18,064 nt of DNA. Origin: Spirochaetales bacterium (GTDB taxonomy: Bacteria > Spirochaetota > Spirochaetia > DSM-27196 > SLST01). Positions 1 to 8,005 of this stretch are shown here, in pieces (the stretch's first letter is position 1; each line of letters begins with the position of its first letter). The stretch covers positions 1 to 18,064 of the forward strand of contig SLST01000418.1 in the NCBI GenBank assembly GCA_007130265.1, given 5' to 3'. Below the pieces are notes generated by a model, which did no database searches, was not told where the DNA came from, and saw only the letters and a program-made list of their open reading frames with translations. The translations under genes and the position numbers were made by a program.

Positions 1-1548
1 AAGGGGGTCATGACCTACCTCACCGGCGTCTGGACGGAGACGAGCTCGCAGGGAGTCGCCTACGATATCCGAAACCGCTTCCACGGGAAGCTGCAGGAGC
101 TCTCGTTCAGTTTCCACGACGAGTCGGAGACCGGTCAGCTCCTCGCGCGAAGCGTTCAGGACGTGGACCGCATCCGCTTTCTCACCGGCCGCGCGGTGCT
201 GCATCTCGTACAGCTCGGAACCCAGGTGATCGGCGTTACCGTCGCGATGTTCATCATCAACCCGCGCCTGGCGCTGCTCACCTTTTCCGTCATGCCTTTT
301 CTCGTCTTCGGCGCGCTTCGGTTCGGTTCGCAGTTTCGTCCGCTCTCTATGAAGGTGCGCGATCGGGAGGCGCAGCTCACCTCCAGGCTCGAGCAGAACC
401 TCCACGGAGCACGGATCGTCAAGGCGTTCGCCCGCGAGCCGCGCGAGATCGAGCAGTTTGACGTGCAGAACCGCGCGCTTCTTCGCATCCAGCGCGTGGA
501 AGCACGGCTGCGCGCGCTCTTTCTGCCGTCCATGGAACTGCTTGCCGCCGCCGGTACCCTGATCGTGATCGTCGGAGGCGGCCGCATGGTGATCCAGGGC
601 ACCGTGACGATCGGGGCGCTCGTGGCCTTCATGACGTACCTCGCCCAGCTTCTCGTGCCGGTCCGGCGGTTCGGGTGGATTCTGAGCGCGATCGCCCAGG
701 CGTCGGCCTCCGCCGAACGAATCTTCGAGATTCTTGACCTCGACTCGGAGATCTCCGACGCTCCCGACGCCGTCGATCTGCCGGCGGTCGAGGGCGAGAT
801 ACGGTTCGAGGATGTCTCGTTTTCCTACGCGCGAAGCCGACGCGTGCTCGATCACGTCTCGTTCGTTGTCGATCCCGGGGAGAAGCTCGCGCTCCTTGGC
901 GGGACCGGTTCGGGCAAGTCGTCGATCATCAACCTCATCCCCCGCTTCTACGATCCAACCTCCGGACGGATACTGATCGACGGCTGTGACATCAGAACGG
1001 TGCGTATCAGGTCGCTGCGCGAGCACATCGGCACGGTTCTCCAGGACACGATCCTCTTCGCCTCGACCATCAGGGAGAACATCGCCTTTGGCCGGCCCGA
1101 CGCCGACGAGACCGGAGTTCACGCCGCGGCGAAAGCCGCGCACATCCACGATTTCATCGTTTCGCTTCGCGACGGCTACGAGACGCACGTCGGCGAAAAG
1201 GGAGTCACCCTCTCCGGAGGTCAGAAACAGCGGCTCTCGATCGCCCGTGCGATTCTCAAGAACCCGAGGATCCTCATCCTCGACGACGCGACCTCGAGTG
1301 TGGATACCGAGACCGAGGGCCTCATCCAGGAGGCGATGGCGCACCTGATGACCGGACGCACCTCCATCATCATCGCGCAGCGACTCAGCACGATCATGGG
1401 CGCCGACCACGTCCTCCTGCTCGAGCACGGCCGAGTCGCGGCGGAAGCGCATCGCACCGTCGAAGAGAGCCCGCACGAGCAGCTCCTGCGGACGAGCGGC
1501 CCCTACGCGGAGATCTTCGCTCACCAGCTGCGGGAGGCCGACGCATGA
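1..1548 (+). CDS. ABC exporter half-transporter, subunit A (5' end missing; degenerate ATP site)
   Basis: This is the permease-ATPase subunit of a type IV (ABCB-like) multidrug or lipid exporter in the inner membrane. The reading frame is open from base 1, and the first ATG at base 10 lies well inside the membrane domain. About four of the usual six membrane helices are visible before the nucleotide-binding domain (from about residue 265, counting from that ATG), so the true start is upstream of the window. Visible motifs are Walker A GGTGSGKSS (297-305), signature LSGGQ (401-405), Walker B ILILDD (421-426) and the switch-loop stretch IIIAQRLS. Two catalytic positions are degenerate: the Walker B glutamate is Asp426 and the switch-loop histidine is Gln457. 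This pattern is known from the non-catalytic site of heterodimeric exporters such as TM287/288. The stop overlaps the start of the next gene (ATGA, 1545-1548), so the two are coupled partners. The substrate cannot be told. Confidence 0.96.
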   Translation, partial: KGVMTYLTGVWTETSSQGVAYDIRNRFHGKLQELSFSFHDESETGQLLARSVQDVDRIRFLTGRAVLHLVQLGTQVIGVTVAMFIINPRLALLTFSVMPFLVFGALRFGSQFRPLSMKVRDREAQLTSRLEQNLHGARIVKAFAREPREIEQFDVQNRALLRIQRVEARLRALFLPSMELLAAAGTLIVIVGGGRMVIQGTVTIGALVAFMTYLAQLLVPVRRFGWILSAIAQASASAERIFEILDLDSEISDAPDAVDLPAVEGEIRFEDVSFSYARSRRVLDHVSFVVDPGEKLALLGGTGSGKSSIINLIPRFYDPTSGRILIDGCDIRTVRIRSLREHIGTVLQDTILFASTIRENIAFGRPDADETGVHAAAKAAHIHDFIVSLRDGYETHVGEKGVTLSGGQKQRLSIARAILKNPRILILDDATSSVDTETEGLIQEAMAHLMTGRTSIIIAQRLSTIMGADHVLLLEHGRVAAEAHRTVEESPHEQLLRTSGPYAEIFAHQLREADA

Positions 1549-3374
1549 TGGGCGGGCATGTCGGCGGACCGCGCGGGCTGCTTCACGCGATGGGCGGACA
1601 CGAAGACGGGAAGATCCAGGGGCGCGTGCTCCTGCGGCTCTTCGGGTTCGTCCTGCCCTACTGGCCACGCCTCGTTGCCGCGGTGTCCCTTATGTTCGTG
1701 ACGACCGCGTCGGGCCTGCTAGTGCCCTACCTGACACGGGTGATCATAGACGTCAACATTGTCCAGCGCGACCTTTCGGGATTGTGGCGAAACGGAGCCT
1801 GGCTCGCCGTCGCGATGGCTGCCACCTATCTCGCTGCTGCGTCCCAGATGTACATTCTCTCGCTCCTCGGGCAGCGGGTGCTCTACGACGTGCGCGCGCG
1901 GCTCTTCGACCATCTGCAGCATCTCTCGGTCGCGTACCACGACACGCACATCGTCGGAGTGACCGTATCGCGTGTGATGAACGATGTGGCGGTGATCAAC
2001 AACCTGCTCAGTGAGGGGCTCGTGACGCTGCTCGGTGACACGGTGTTGATCGCCGGGACGATTGGCGTGATGCTCGCGATGGACGTCCGTCTCGCGCTTG
2101 TCACCTTCACGATTCTCCCGGTCATGGTGCTCGCGACGGTGATCTTCTCGCGTCGCGCCAAGGTCGCCTTCCGCGACACGCGCGAGAAGGTGGCGACGCT
2201 CGTCGGGAATCTCGCTGAGAACATCGGCGGCATGCGGGTGATCCAGTCGTACGCGCAGGAGGAGAAGAGCCAGGAGCAGTTCGAGGTTTCCAACCGCGAG
2301 AACCGACGCGCCCACGTGCGTGCGATGAGCCTGTCGTTCATCTTTCTGCCGGCGATTGATGTTCTGGGAGTGGCGGCGACCTGCATCGTGCTCGCGGCCG
2401 GCGGGTTGATGGCGCTCGGCGGGACGGTCACGATCGGGGTCATCGTGGCGTTCATGAGCTACGTCAGCCGCTTCTTCGTCCCTATCCGCGAGATGAGCCA
2501 GCTCTTCACGACGCTTCAGTCGGCGAGCGCCGGCGGCGAGCGCGTGCTCGAGCTCCTCGACTCGCAGCCGCAGGTCACCGATCGCCGGGGCGCGACCGAG
2601 CTCACCACGATCGAGGGCCGCGTCGAGTTCCGCGATGTGCGCTTCTCCTACGTCGAGGGGGTCGAGGTGCTGCACGGCATCAGTCTGCGGGCTGATCCGG
2701 GAGAGACGATCGCGATCGTTGGCCCCACCGGCGCGGGCAAGAGCACTATTACGAACCTGGTCTGCCGCTTCTACGACGTCGACTCGGGGGCGGTGCTGAT
2801 CGACGGCGTGGACGTGCGTGACGCGACGGCTTCCAGTCTGCACCGCCGGATGGGTTACGTCTCGCAGGACCCAATCCTCTTCCCCGGGACGATCGCGGAG
2901 AACATCGGGTACGGGAAGGACAGCGTCACGCAGGAAGAGATCGAGGCAGCGGCGAGAGGCGCTCTGGCCCACGGGTTCATCGCCAACCTCGCCGACGGGT
3001 ACCGCACCCGCGTCTATGAAGGTGGCGTTAATCTCTCTACCGGCCAGCGACAGCTCCTGAGCATCGCACGAGCGATGCTCGTAGACCCGCGGATCCTCAT
3101 CATGGACGAGGCCACTTCGAGCGTGGACACCTATACCGAGGCGCTCATCCAGCGCGCGCTCGACCACCTGCTCGCCAACCGCACCGCGATCGTCATCGCC
3201 CACCGCCTGACGACCGTACGCAACGCGGACCGCATCTACGTGATAACCGACGGCCGTATCCACGAGAGCGGAACCCACGACGAGCTCATGGCAGGATCGA
3301 CGATCTACCGCGGGCTCTACGAGAAGCAGTTCGTGCGCGCTGTTACGCCGGGCAGCACGGAAGCAGGATCGTGA
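1545..3374 (+). CDS. ABC exporter half-transporter, subunit B (catalytically intact partner)
   Basis: A complete 609-residue membrane permease-ATPase, the normal length for one half of a heterodimeric ABC exporter. The first 20 or so residues are Gly/His-rich, as is common in such second subunits. About six membrane helices follow up to residue 320, then the nucleotide-binding domain. Motifs are Walker A GPTGAGKST (393-401), Walker B ILIMDE with catalytic Glu522, and switch-loop His553 in IVIAHRLT. The signature motif is LSTGQ (497-501) rather than LSGGQ. In the dimer this signature faces the degenerate Walker site of subunit A, while subunit A's perfect LSGGQ faces this subunit's intact site. 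The start is the ATG in the ATGA overlap, with GGGAGG at 1532-1537 seven bases before it; a second ATG follows at once. The 3' end overlaps the convergent kinase gene by 32 bases. Substrate unknown. Confidence 0.97.
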   Translation: MMGGHVGGPRGLLHAMGGHEDGKIQGRVLLRLFGFVLPYWPRLVAAVSLMFVTTASGLLVPYLTRVIIDVNIVQRDLSGLWRNGAWLAVAMAATYLAAASQMYILSLLGQRVLYDVRARLFDHLQHLSVAYHDTHIVGVTVSRVMNDVAVINNLLSEGLVTLLGDTVLIAGTIGVMLAMDVRLALVTFTILPVMVLATVIFSRRAKVAFRDTREKVATLVGNLAENIGGMRVIQSYAQEEKSQEQFEVSNRENRRAHVRAMSLSFIFLPAIDVLGVAATCIVLAAGGLMALGGTVTIGVIVAFMSYVSRFFVPIREMSQLFTTLQSASAGGERVLELLDSQPQVTDRRGATELTTIEGRVEFRDVRFSYVEGVEVLHGISLRADPGETIAIVGPTGAGKSTITNLVCRFYDVDSGAVLIDGVDVRDATASSLHRRMGYVSQDPILFPGTIAENIGYGKDSVTQEEIEAAARGALAHGFIANLADGYRTRVYEGGVNLSTGQRQLLSIARAMLVDPRILIMDEATSSVDTYTEALIQRALDHLLANRTAIVIAHRLTTVRNADRIYVITDGRIHESGTHDELMAGSTIYRGLYEKQFVRAVTPGSTEAGS

Positions 3375-5043
3375 CGCGAGATCCTGCGCCCTCCCGGCTC
3401 TCCGCGATGATCGCTCCGCCGTGCTGACGCGCGGTGCCCGCCGCAGCCGGCAGTCCGAGTCCGCGTCCAATGAAGCGGGTGCTGAAGAAGGGATCGAAGA
3501 CCTTCGCGAGGATGTCCGGACCCATTCCGGAGCCCGAATCGCGGACCGAGATCCCCAGGTATCTGCCGGCCGGAAGCTCCTCCGAGATCGCGACTCCCTC
3601 GACGCCCGCCTCGCAGTGGTCAACCGGGGCGAGATGGAGCTCGATCGTCCGGTCTGATTCCCCGAGCGCTTCCTTTGCGTTTTCCAGGAGTGCCGCGATT
3701 GCTTGTCTGAGAAGGTAGGTGTCCGCCGTGACACGCGGCAAGGGCTCGTCCGCCTTGAGGCGAAGCACCACGTCCGTGCCCACGAGTTCCCGGAAAGCCA
3801 GCTCATTTTCGCGAATCACCGCCATCGGCTCAATAGTGCGCGCCGACATCGTGGCGCCGCCCGCGGCGGCGAGCATTCGTTCGCAGAGCTGCGCCGCCCG
3901 CTCGGCGGCGTCGCGAATTCGGTCGACCGACTGGAGCGTGTCCGGCGGAAGGTGTCCCGCCAACCGGATGATCTCCGCGTTTCCGCCTACGACCATCATC
4001 CGGTTGTTGATATCGTGCGCGAGGCTTCCAGCAAGCGCCCGGAGTCGCTGAAGGGTCTTCGTGCGGTGTTCCAGTTCCCGCGCCTTGCTCTGCGCGAGCT
4101 CAGCCTCTGTCTTGAGGCGCCTGGACACGGTGCGCCGCACCAGGGTCGCCGATACGACGATCGTGATGATCAGGAATGCAAGAATCGCGCCGGTCTGGCA
4201 CGTGCGGCGGCGCCAGTCGGACAGGAGCGCTCCCGTCTCGTACGCGACCACGATCCGGTACGGGAAGTCCGGAAGCGGATAGACCGACGCGATCACGCGT
4301 GTCGAGGTCATCGTCTTCAGGCCTCCGGTAAGGAGCTCCGTCGCTGGGAGCCCGGACAGGAGGGCGATATCCTGCAGATCATCGGCCTGTTCCTGAGCCG
4401 CTGCCCAGCCGGCCAGTACCGTTCCGAACGGGCCGTACATCGCGATCAGGTGAACGTCAATCGTTCCGTAGTCCTCGAAACGTTGCACGAAATAGTCGCG
4501 CGACACAAGCCCTACGACGGCGCCGCCGTAGGCGCCTTCCTGCGTGTCGAGCCGTACGCTGACCCGCATGTAGACGTCGTCCCCGGCGATGAGTCTGTCG
4601 ACGTCGAAGTCGAGCATGCGTTCCTTGTGGAGCTCCTGCAGCTGCTCGGTATCGATCGCCGGGATCAGACCGGGGCTCGTACAGTATCTCACGTTTCCAG
4701 AACCGTCTACGATCGCTGCATTCGAGAGTGCCGGCGCCACTACCACCATCCGGCGGACTGCCGCGCATCCGGCCGGGAGGCGGTCCTCGAAGTCCCCACC
4801 GGCAAAGAGCGGTACGATCGAGTGGAGCGAAGACTGAATCTGGCGGAAGACCGCCGCCGAATGTTCGGCGAGAAGCTGCGCCTGCACCTGTGATGCATAG
4901 GCGCCCATGGCCAACTGCTCCGAACGCTCACGGATTGAGACCCAGGCGCCGATCGCGGCGATGAACACGGCCGCCGAACCGAGAACGAGGGCGAAGATCA
5001 GGCCTGATCTGATCCGTGCTCCTCCATCTGTCCGAGTGGTCAC
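3343..5043 (-). CDS. Membrane sensor histidine kinase with periplasmic Cache-like domain, partner of the TRAP binding protein
   Basis: A 566-residue inner-membrane histidine kinase. One membrane helix spans about residues 13-36 and a second about 283-303. They flank a roughly 245-residue periplasmic region that looks like a double-Cache sensor, though I call this fold only from length and general pattern. The dimerisation domain carries the phospho-acceptor His343 in LAHDINN. The ATPase domain has the N box LLENAKEAL (Asn455), the G1 box DSGSGMG, VFDPFFSTR and the G2 box GRGLGL. The start is a GTG at 5043 overlapping the stop of the binding-protein gene as GTGA. No clear ribosome site precedes it, and the next in-frame ATG would remove the first helix, so translation is probably coupled. 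The TAA stop lies inside the 3' end of the convergent ABC gene. There is no C-terminal receiver, so the partner regulator is presumably encoded upstream in the block. Confidence 0.93.
   Translation of the reverse strand: MTTRTDGGARIRSGLIFALVLGSAAVFIAAIGAWVSIRERSEQLAMGAYASQVQAQLLAEHSAAVFRQIQSSLHSIVPLFAGGDFEDRLPAGCAAVRRMVVVAPALSNAAIVDGSGNVRYCTSPGLIPAIDTEQLQELHKERMLDFDVDRLIAGDDVYMRVSVRLDTQEGAYGGAVVGLVSRDYFVQRFEDYGTIDVHLIAMYGPFGTVLAGWAAAQEQADDLQDIALLSGLPATELLTGGLKTMTSTRVIASVYPLPDFPYRIVVAYETGALLSDWRRRTCQTGAILAFLIITIVVSATLVRRTVSRRLKTEAELAQSKARELEHRTKTLQRLRALAGSLAHDINNRMMVVGGNAEIIRLAGHLPPDTLQSVDRIRDAAERAAQLCERMLAAAGGATMSARTIEPMAVIRENELAFRELVGTDVVLRLKADEPLPRVTADTYLLRQAIAALLENAKEALGESDRTIELHLAPVDHCEAGVEGVAISEELPAGRYLGISVRDSGSGMGPDILAKVFDPFFSTRFIGRGLGLPAAAGTARQHGGAIIAESREGAGSRVTILLPCCPA
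3363..3387. repeat. Perfect 8-bp inverted repeat at the convergent gene junction (possible terminator)
   Basis: GCAGGATC at 3363-3370 is matched exactly by GATCCTGC at 3380-3387, leaving a 9-base loop that contains the stop codon of the ABC exporter subunit B gene (3372-3374). It lies where two convergent genes overlap tail to tail. It could form a hairpin in either transcript and help end transcription or protect 3' ends. No T-run follows on either strand, so it is not a classical intrinsic terminator. Confidence 0.45.
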
Positions 5044-6068
5044 GGATCCGGAACCAGCGGCAGCAGTGAATGGTCGACGCCCAGCCGACGGATCATCTCC
5101 TGTCCCGTCTCGTTCAGAAGCATCCGCACGCGCCGCAGTTCGGCGGTCGACGGGGTCACGATGGTCACACCGTGCTCCTGAAGCCTCCGGCGCGCGGCTG
5201 CTTGCGCGGCGGCCGCGTCCGAGCGTGCCTGATCCACGTGCTCCTGCCACGTCTCCGTGACGGCGGTCCGAAGCGATTCGGGAAGCCTGCGCCAGAACTG
5301 TGGGCTCACGAGCGGCACGTACTGACCCACATACTGCGCGTCCTCGAAGGCGTAGCGAACGCCCGCCTCCCAGAGGCGCGCGCTTGCCACCGTCTCGAAC
5401 GACGTCAGTACCCCGTCCACCTCGCCGCCGGCGAGTCGTTGGGGAAAGTCCGGCCACGGAACAAGCATGGGCTCGGCTCCCAGCGCCGCGAGGCGCATCT
5501 CGTTGACCACGCCGCCGGCGTAGCGGATCCGCAGCCCCTTGATGTCGTCGTGCCGCCGTACCGGGCGGCGCACAGTGAAGAGGTGAACGGGACCAAGGTC
5601 TATCCACCGACCGAGCACGACCGCTCCCGTACTCTCCTCCAGGCGTCGATTGATCTCCTGGCCGAGCATGCCGTCGACCAGGTCGTCCATGTGCTCGGAG
5701 ATGAAGTTGCGGTCACGTCCGTAGAACGGGGGAAGCAGCAGAATGCCGACCGCCGGTTCGAACCGGTCGAGTTGCCAGGTGCCGGGCACCGCCATTTCCA
5801 CCTGGCCGTGTACGAGTGCCGCAACAACATCCCGGTCGCGGAAGAGACGGCCGTCGGCGTAGAGCTCCACCCGAAGCTCTCCTCTCGTCCGATCGGCGAG
5901 TGCCTGGGCGAACCGTTGGACCGCCTTCACCTGGACGTGATCTTCCGTGTTCTCGAGTGAGATTCGGAGCAGGGGCTGCGCGGCGAGTGCGGCGGGCACA
6001 GCCAGCGTGAGGACCGCGAGCCATAGCAGTACAGTGCGACGCCGCAGTCGGCAGGCGGTGAGTTTCAT
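5040..6068 (-). CDS. TRAP-type (DctP-like) periplasmic solute-binding protein, no permease genes beside it
   Basis: A 342-residue secreted protein of the DctP family, which binds small carboxylates for TRAP transporters. A signal peptide covers about residues 1-30: a basic start, the hydrophobic stretch LLWLAVLTLAVPAALAA, and a likely cut before QPLL. The conserved KGLRIRYAG segment carries Arg182, the position that usually clamps the ligand carboxylate. LAALGAEPMLVPWPDFPQ and GGEVDGVLTSFET are also typical of the family. No DctQ or DctM permease gene is present nearby; the protein sits between a hybrid kinase and a membrane kinase. Known cases exist where such a protein serves as the ligand sensor of a kinase, and this is the likely role here, by inference. 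ATG 6068 is preferred over GTG 6071 because TGGAG (6074-6078) is correctly spaced only for the ATG. The start overlaps the previous stop by one base (TGATG). Confidence 0.93.
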   Translation of the reverse strand: MKLTACRLRRRTVLLWLAVLTLAVPAALAAQPLLRISLENTEDHVQVKAVQRFAQALADRTRGELRVELYADGRLFRDRDVVAALVHGQVEMAVPGTWQLDRFEPAVGILLLPPFYGRDRNFISEHMDDLVDGMLGQEINRRLEESTGAVVLGRWIDLGPVHLFTVRRPVRRHDDIKGLRIRYAGGVVNEMRLAALGAEPMLVPWPDFPQRLAGGEVDGVLTSFETVASARLWEAGVRYAFEDAQYVGQYVPLVSPQFWRRLPESLRTAVTETWQEHVDQARSDAAAAQAAARRRLQEHGVTIVTPSTAELRRVRMLLNETGQEMIRRLGVDHSLLPLVPDP

Positions 6069-8005
6069 CACGGCTCCAGTACCTCGCGGATCTTCGCCGC
6101 GAGTCTCTCCTGATCGAACGGCTTGGGCAGGAAGTGAACGTCGGCGTCAAGGATGCCCTTCGGCCCGATCGCGTCCGCCGGGTACCCCGACGTGTAGAGC
6201 GCCGGCAGATTCGGGTCGATCTCGCGCAGCGCGCATACGAGCTCATGGCCGTTCATCTGCGGCATGATTACGTCGGTGACCACGAGATCGATCGCGCCTA
6301 TCCCGTCGTTCATCAGCTCCACCGCGTGTTGGGGTTCGCCGGTCGCAACCACCTGAAACCCGATCCGGCGCATCATATGCGAGGTGATCTCGAGAACCTC
6401 AGGGTCATCCTCGACGAGGAGCACGACTCGCTCGTTCCGGGCATCGTCGCGGACCCGGTCCGCGCGAGTCTCCTCGTTCGAGTCGCGGCCCTCGCACCAG
6501 GGCAGGTATACGCGCATCGTCGTCCCCTTGTCCACCTCGCTCTCCACGGCCACGAATCCGCCGTTCTGCGTCGCGACCCCGTAGACGGTCGAGAGCCCCA
6601 GCCCCGTGCCCAGTCCGAGCTCCTTGGTCGTGTAGAACGGTTCGAAGATGTGCTCGATCGTGTGCTGGTCCATTCCGGTGCCCGTGTCGCTTACCGTTAT
6701 CATGCAGAAGTCGCCCGCGTCAACGTCGTGCTCAGCAGCCATGCGCTGCGGGAGCGTTTCGCTGCGCGCTTCTATTGCGATGACACCGCCGTCGGGCATC
6801 GCGTCCCTGGCGTTGATGACGAGGTTCGCGAGGAGCGAGTCGAGCTGGGAGGGATCAATGTGCAGCTGTCCGATGCCGGTGGCGACCTCACACTCGATGC
6901 TGAACTGCTCACCCACCACGCGCTCGAGCATCCGGACAATACCGTCAAGCGCGGCTTTCGCGTCCACCGTCCGCGGCTCGACCGCCTGCATCCGCGCGAA
7001 GGCGAGCAGTTGACGCGTCAGATCCGCCGAGCGCGACGAGGCGTTCAGGATCATCTCGAGCGCCGTTCGGATCTGAGGAGAGTCCGGCTCCTGGCTCTGC
7101 GCGATCGACGCGTAGCCAATGATCACCTGAAGCATGTTGTTGAAGTCGTGGGCGACGCCGCCTGCGAGGCGGCCTACCGCCTCCATCTTCTGCGCCTGGC
7201 GCAGCTTCGCTTCCAGTTCCCTCTGCTCCGTGACGTCGTTGGCGACCGTCATCGTGCACGATCTCCCGTCGGGAAGCGCACCGAGCGGGGTTGAGCTGAA
7301 CGTCCAGATTCGCGTCGACCCATCCTTGCAGCGCACTTCGAGCTCACTGCCGTGGTGCGGAGTCGCTGCCCCCGGGTTCCCGCCGACGCGATCGAACACC
7401 TCATCCGAACGCGGACCGTAGGCTCGATGGACCCAGTCGCCCACCGTGGGAATGTCACGCTGGCCGTAGCCCGTATTCAGCTCCCATGAGCGGCTCATCG
7501 TGACGATCTCGCCGTCCTCCGCGTAGATCATCGTGGGGACCGGCGACTCGTAGATCGCGCGGCGAAACCTGATCTCGCTCTCACGGAGCGCCATCTCCGC
7601 CGCACGCTGCTCCCGGCGCAGCCTCGTGGTCTCGAGGACCGCCGTGATCGCGCGCGGAAGGCGTTCGATCGCCGCGGGCGTCTTGATGATGTAGTCGGCG
7701 GCGCCCTTTTTCATCGCGTCCACCGCGATCTCTTCGCTGCCGGTGCCGGTGACGATGATCACCGGCACCTGCGGCCACCGCTCGTGCACCTGCGCGAGCA
7801 CCTGCGTGCCCTCGTACCCAAGGATGTTGAAGTCGGTCACCACGAGATCGTAGGTTTCCTCGGCTATCGCCCGTTCAAACTCGTCCCTGCTCGACGCCAG
7901 CGTGAGTTCGATGGACTGCTCGGCGTGCTCGATCGCGTCGCGCATAAGCTCCCGGTCCAGAACCTCGTCGTCGACATAGAGTACTCTCGTAGTGGTCTGT
8001 TTCAT
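6068..8005 (-). CDS. Soluble hybrid histidine kinase, REC-PAS-HisKA-HATPase-REC
   Basis: A 645-residue cytoplasmic kinase without membrane segments. Receiver 1 spans residues 5-125, with Asp12/Asp13, phospho-acceptor Asp58, Thr86 and Lys108. A PAS domain covers about 142-262. The dimerisation domain has His286 in GGVAHDFNN. The ATPase domain has N box Asn398, DTGTGMD (440-446), EPFYTTK and GLGTGLGL (464-471). A linker precedes receiver 2 (526-645), with Asp533/Asp534, phospho-acceptor Asp578, Thr605 and Lys628. The N-terminal receiver lets another kinase feed into this one, while the C-terminal receiver can accept or drain phosphate. There is no Hpt domain to pass phosphate on, in the protein or elsewhere in the block. 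The ATG overlaps the previous stop as ATGA, with GGAGG at 8010-8014. It is downstream of a PAS kinase and upstream of the TRAP binding protein, so it may link the two sensory modules. Confidence 0.96.
   Translation of the reverse strand: MKQTTTRVLYVDDEVLDRELMRDAIEHAEQSIELTLASSRDEFERAIAEETYDLVVTDFNILGYEGTQVLAQVHERWPQVPVIIVTGTGSEEIAVDAMKKGAADYIIKTPAAIERLPRAITAVLETTRLRREQRAAEMALRESEIRFRRAIYESPVPTMIYAEDGEIVTMSRSWELNTGYGQRDIPTVGDWVHRAYGPRSDEVFDRVGGNPGAATPHHGSELEVRCKDGSTRIWTFSSTPLGALPDGRSCTMTVANDVTEQRELEAKLRQAQKMEAVGRLAGGVAHDFNNMLQVIIGYASIAQSQEPDSPQIRTALEMILNASSRSADLTRQLLAFARMQAVEPRTVDAKAALDGIVRMLERVVGEQFSIECEVATGIGQLHIDPSQLDSLLANLVINARDAMPDGGVIAIEARSETLPQRMAAEHDVDAGDFCMITVSDTGTGMDQHTIEHIFEPFYTTKELGLGTGLGLSTVYGVATQNGGFVAVESEVDKGTTMRVYLPWCEGRDSNEETRADRVRDDARNERVVLLVEDDPEVLEITSHMMRRIGFQVVATGEPQHAVELMNDGIGAIDLVVTDVIMPQMNGHELVCALREIDPNLPALYTSGYPADAIGPKGILDADVHFLPKPFDQERLAAKIREVLEP
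6074..6078 (-). promoter_or_regulatory. Ribosome binding site deciding the TRAP binding-protein start
   Basis: TGGAG, read on the minus strand, lies five bases before ATG 6068 but only two bases before the alternative GTG 6071. This favours the ATG as the start. Confidence 0.5.

Noticed and set aside
1719..3806. Very long minus-strand open frame (695 codons) opposite ABC exporter subunit B
   Set aside because: It is an antisense shadow of a gene with complete ATPase motifs, rich in Arg, His and Asp, with no recognisable domain. Stop-poor antisense frames are expected at this GC content.
3703..4893. Plus-strand open frame of 396 codons
   Set aside because: It lies opposite the histidine kinase whose His, N and G boxes are intact; its composition is Arg-rich without any domain pattern.
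5044..5607. Upstream extension of the membrane kinase frame to 754 residues
   Set aside because: The extension lies out of frame inside the TRAP binding-protein gene and is Arg/Gly-rich; the coupled GTG at 5043 is the natural start just before the first membrane helix.
5070..7294. Plus-strand open frames opposite the TRAP binding protein and the hybrid kinase
   Set aside because: The minus-strand proteins show family motifs along their full lengths; the plus-strand translations show none.
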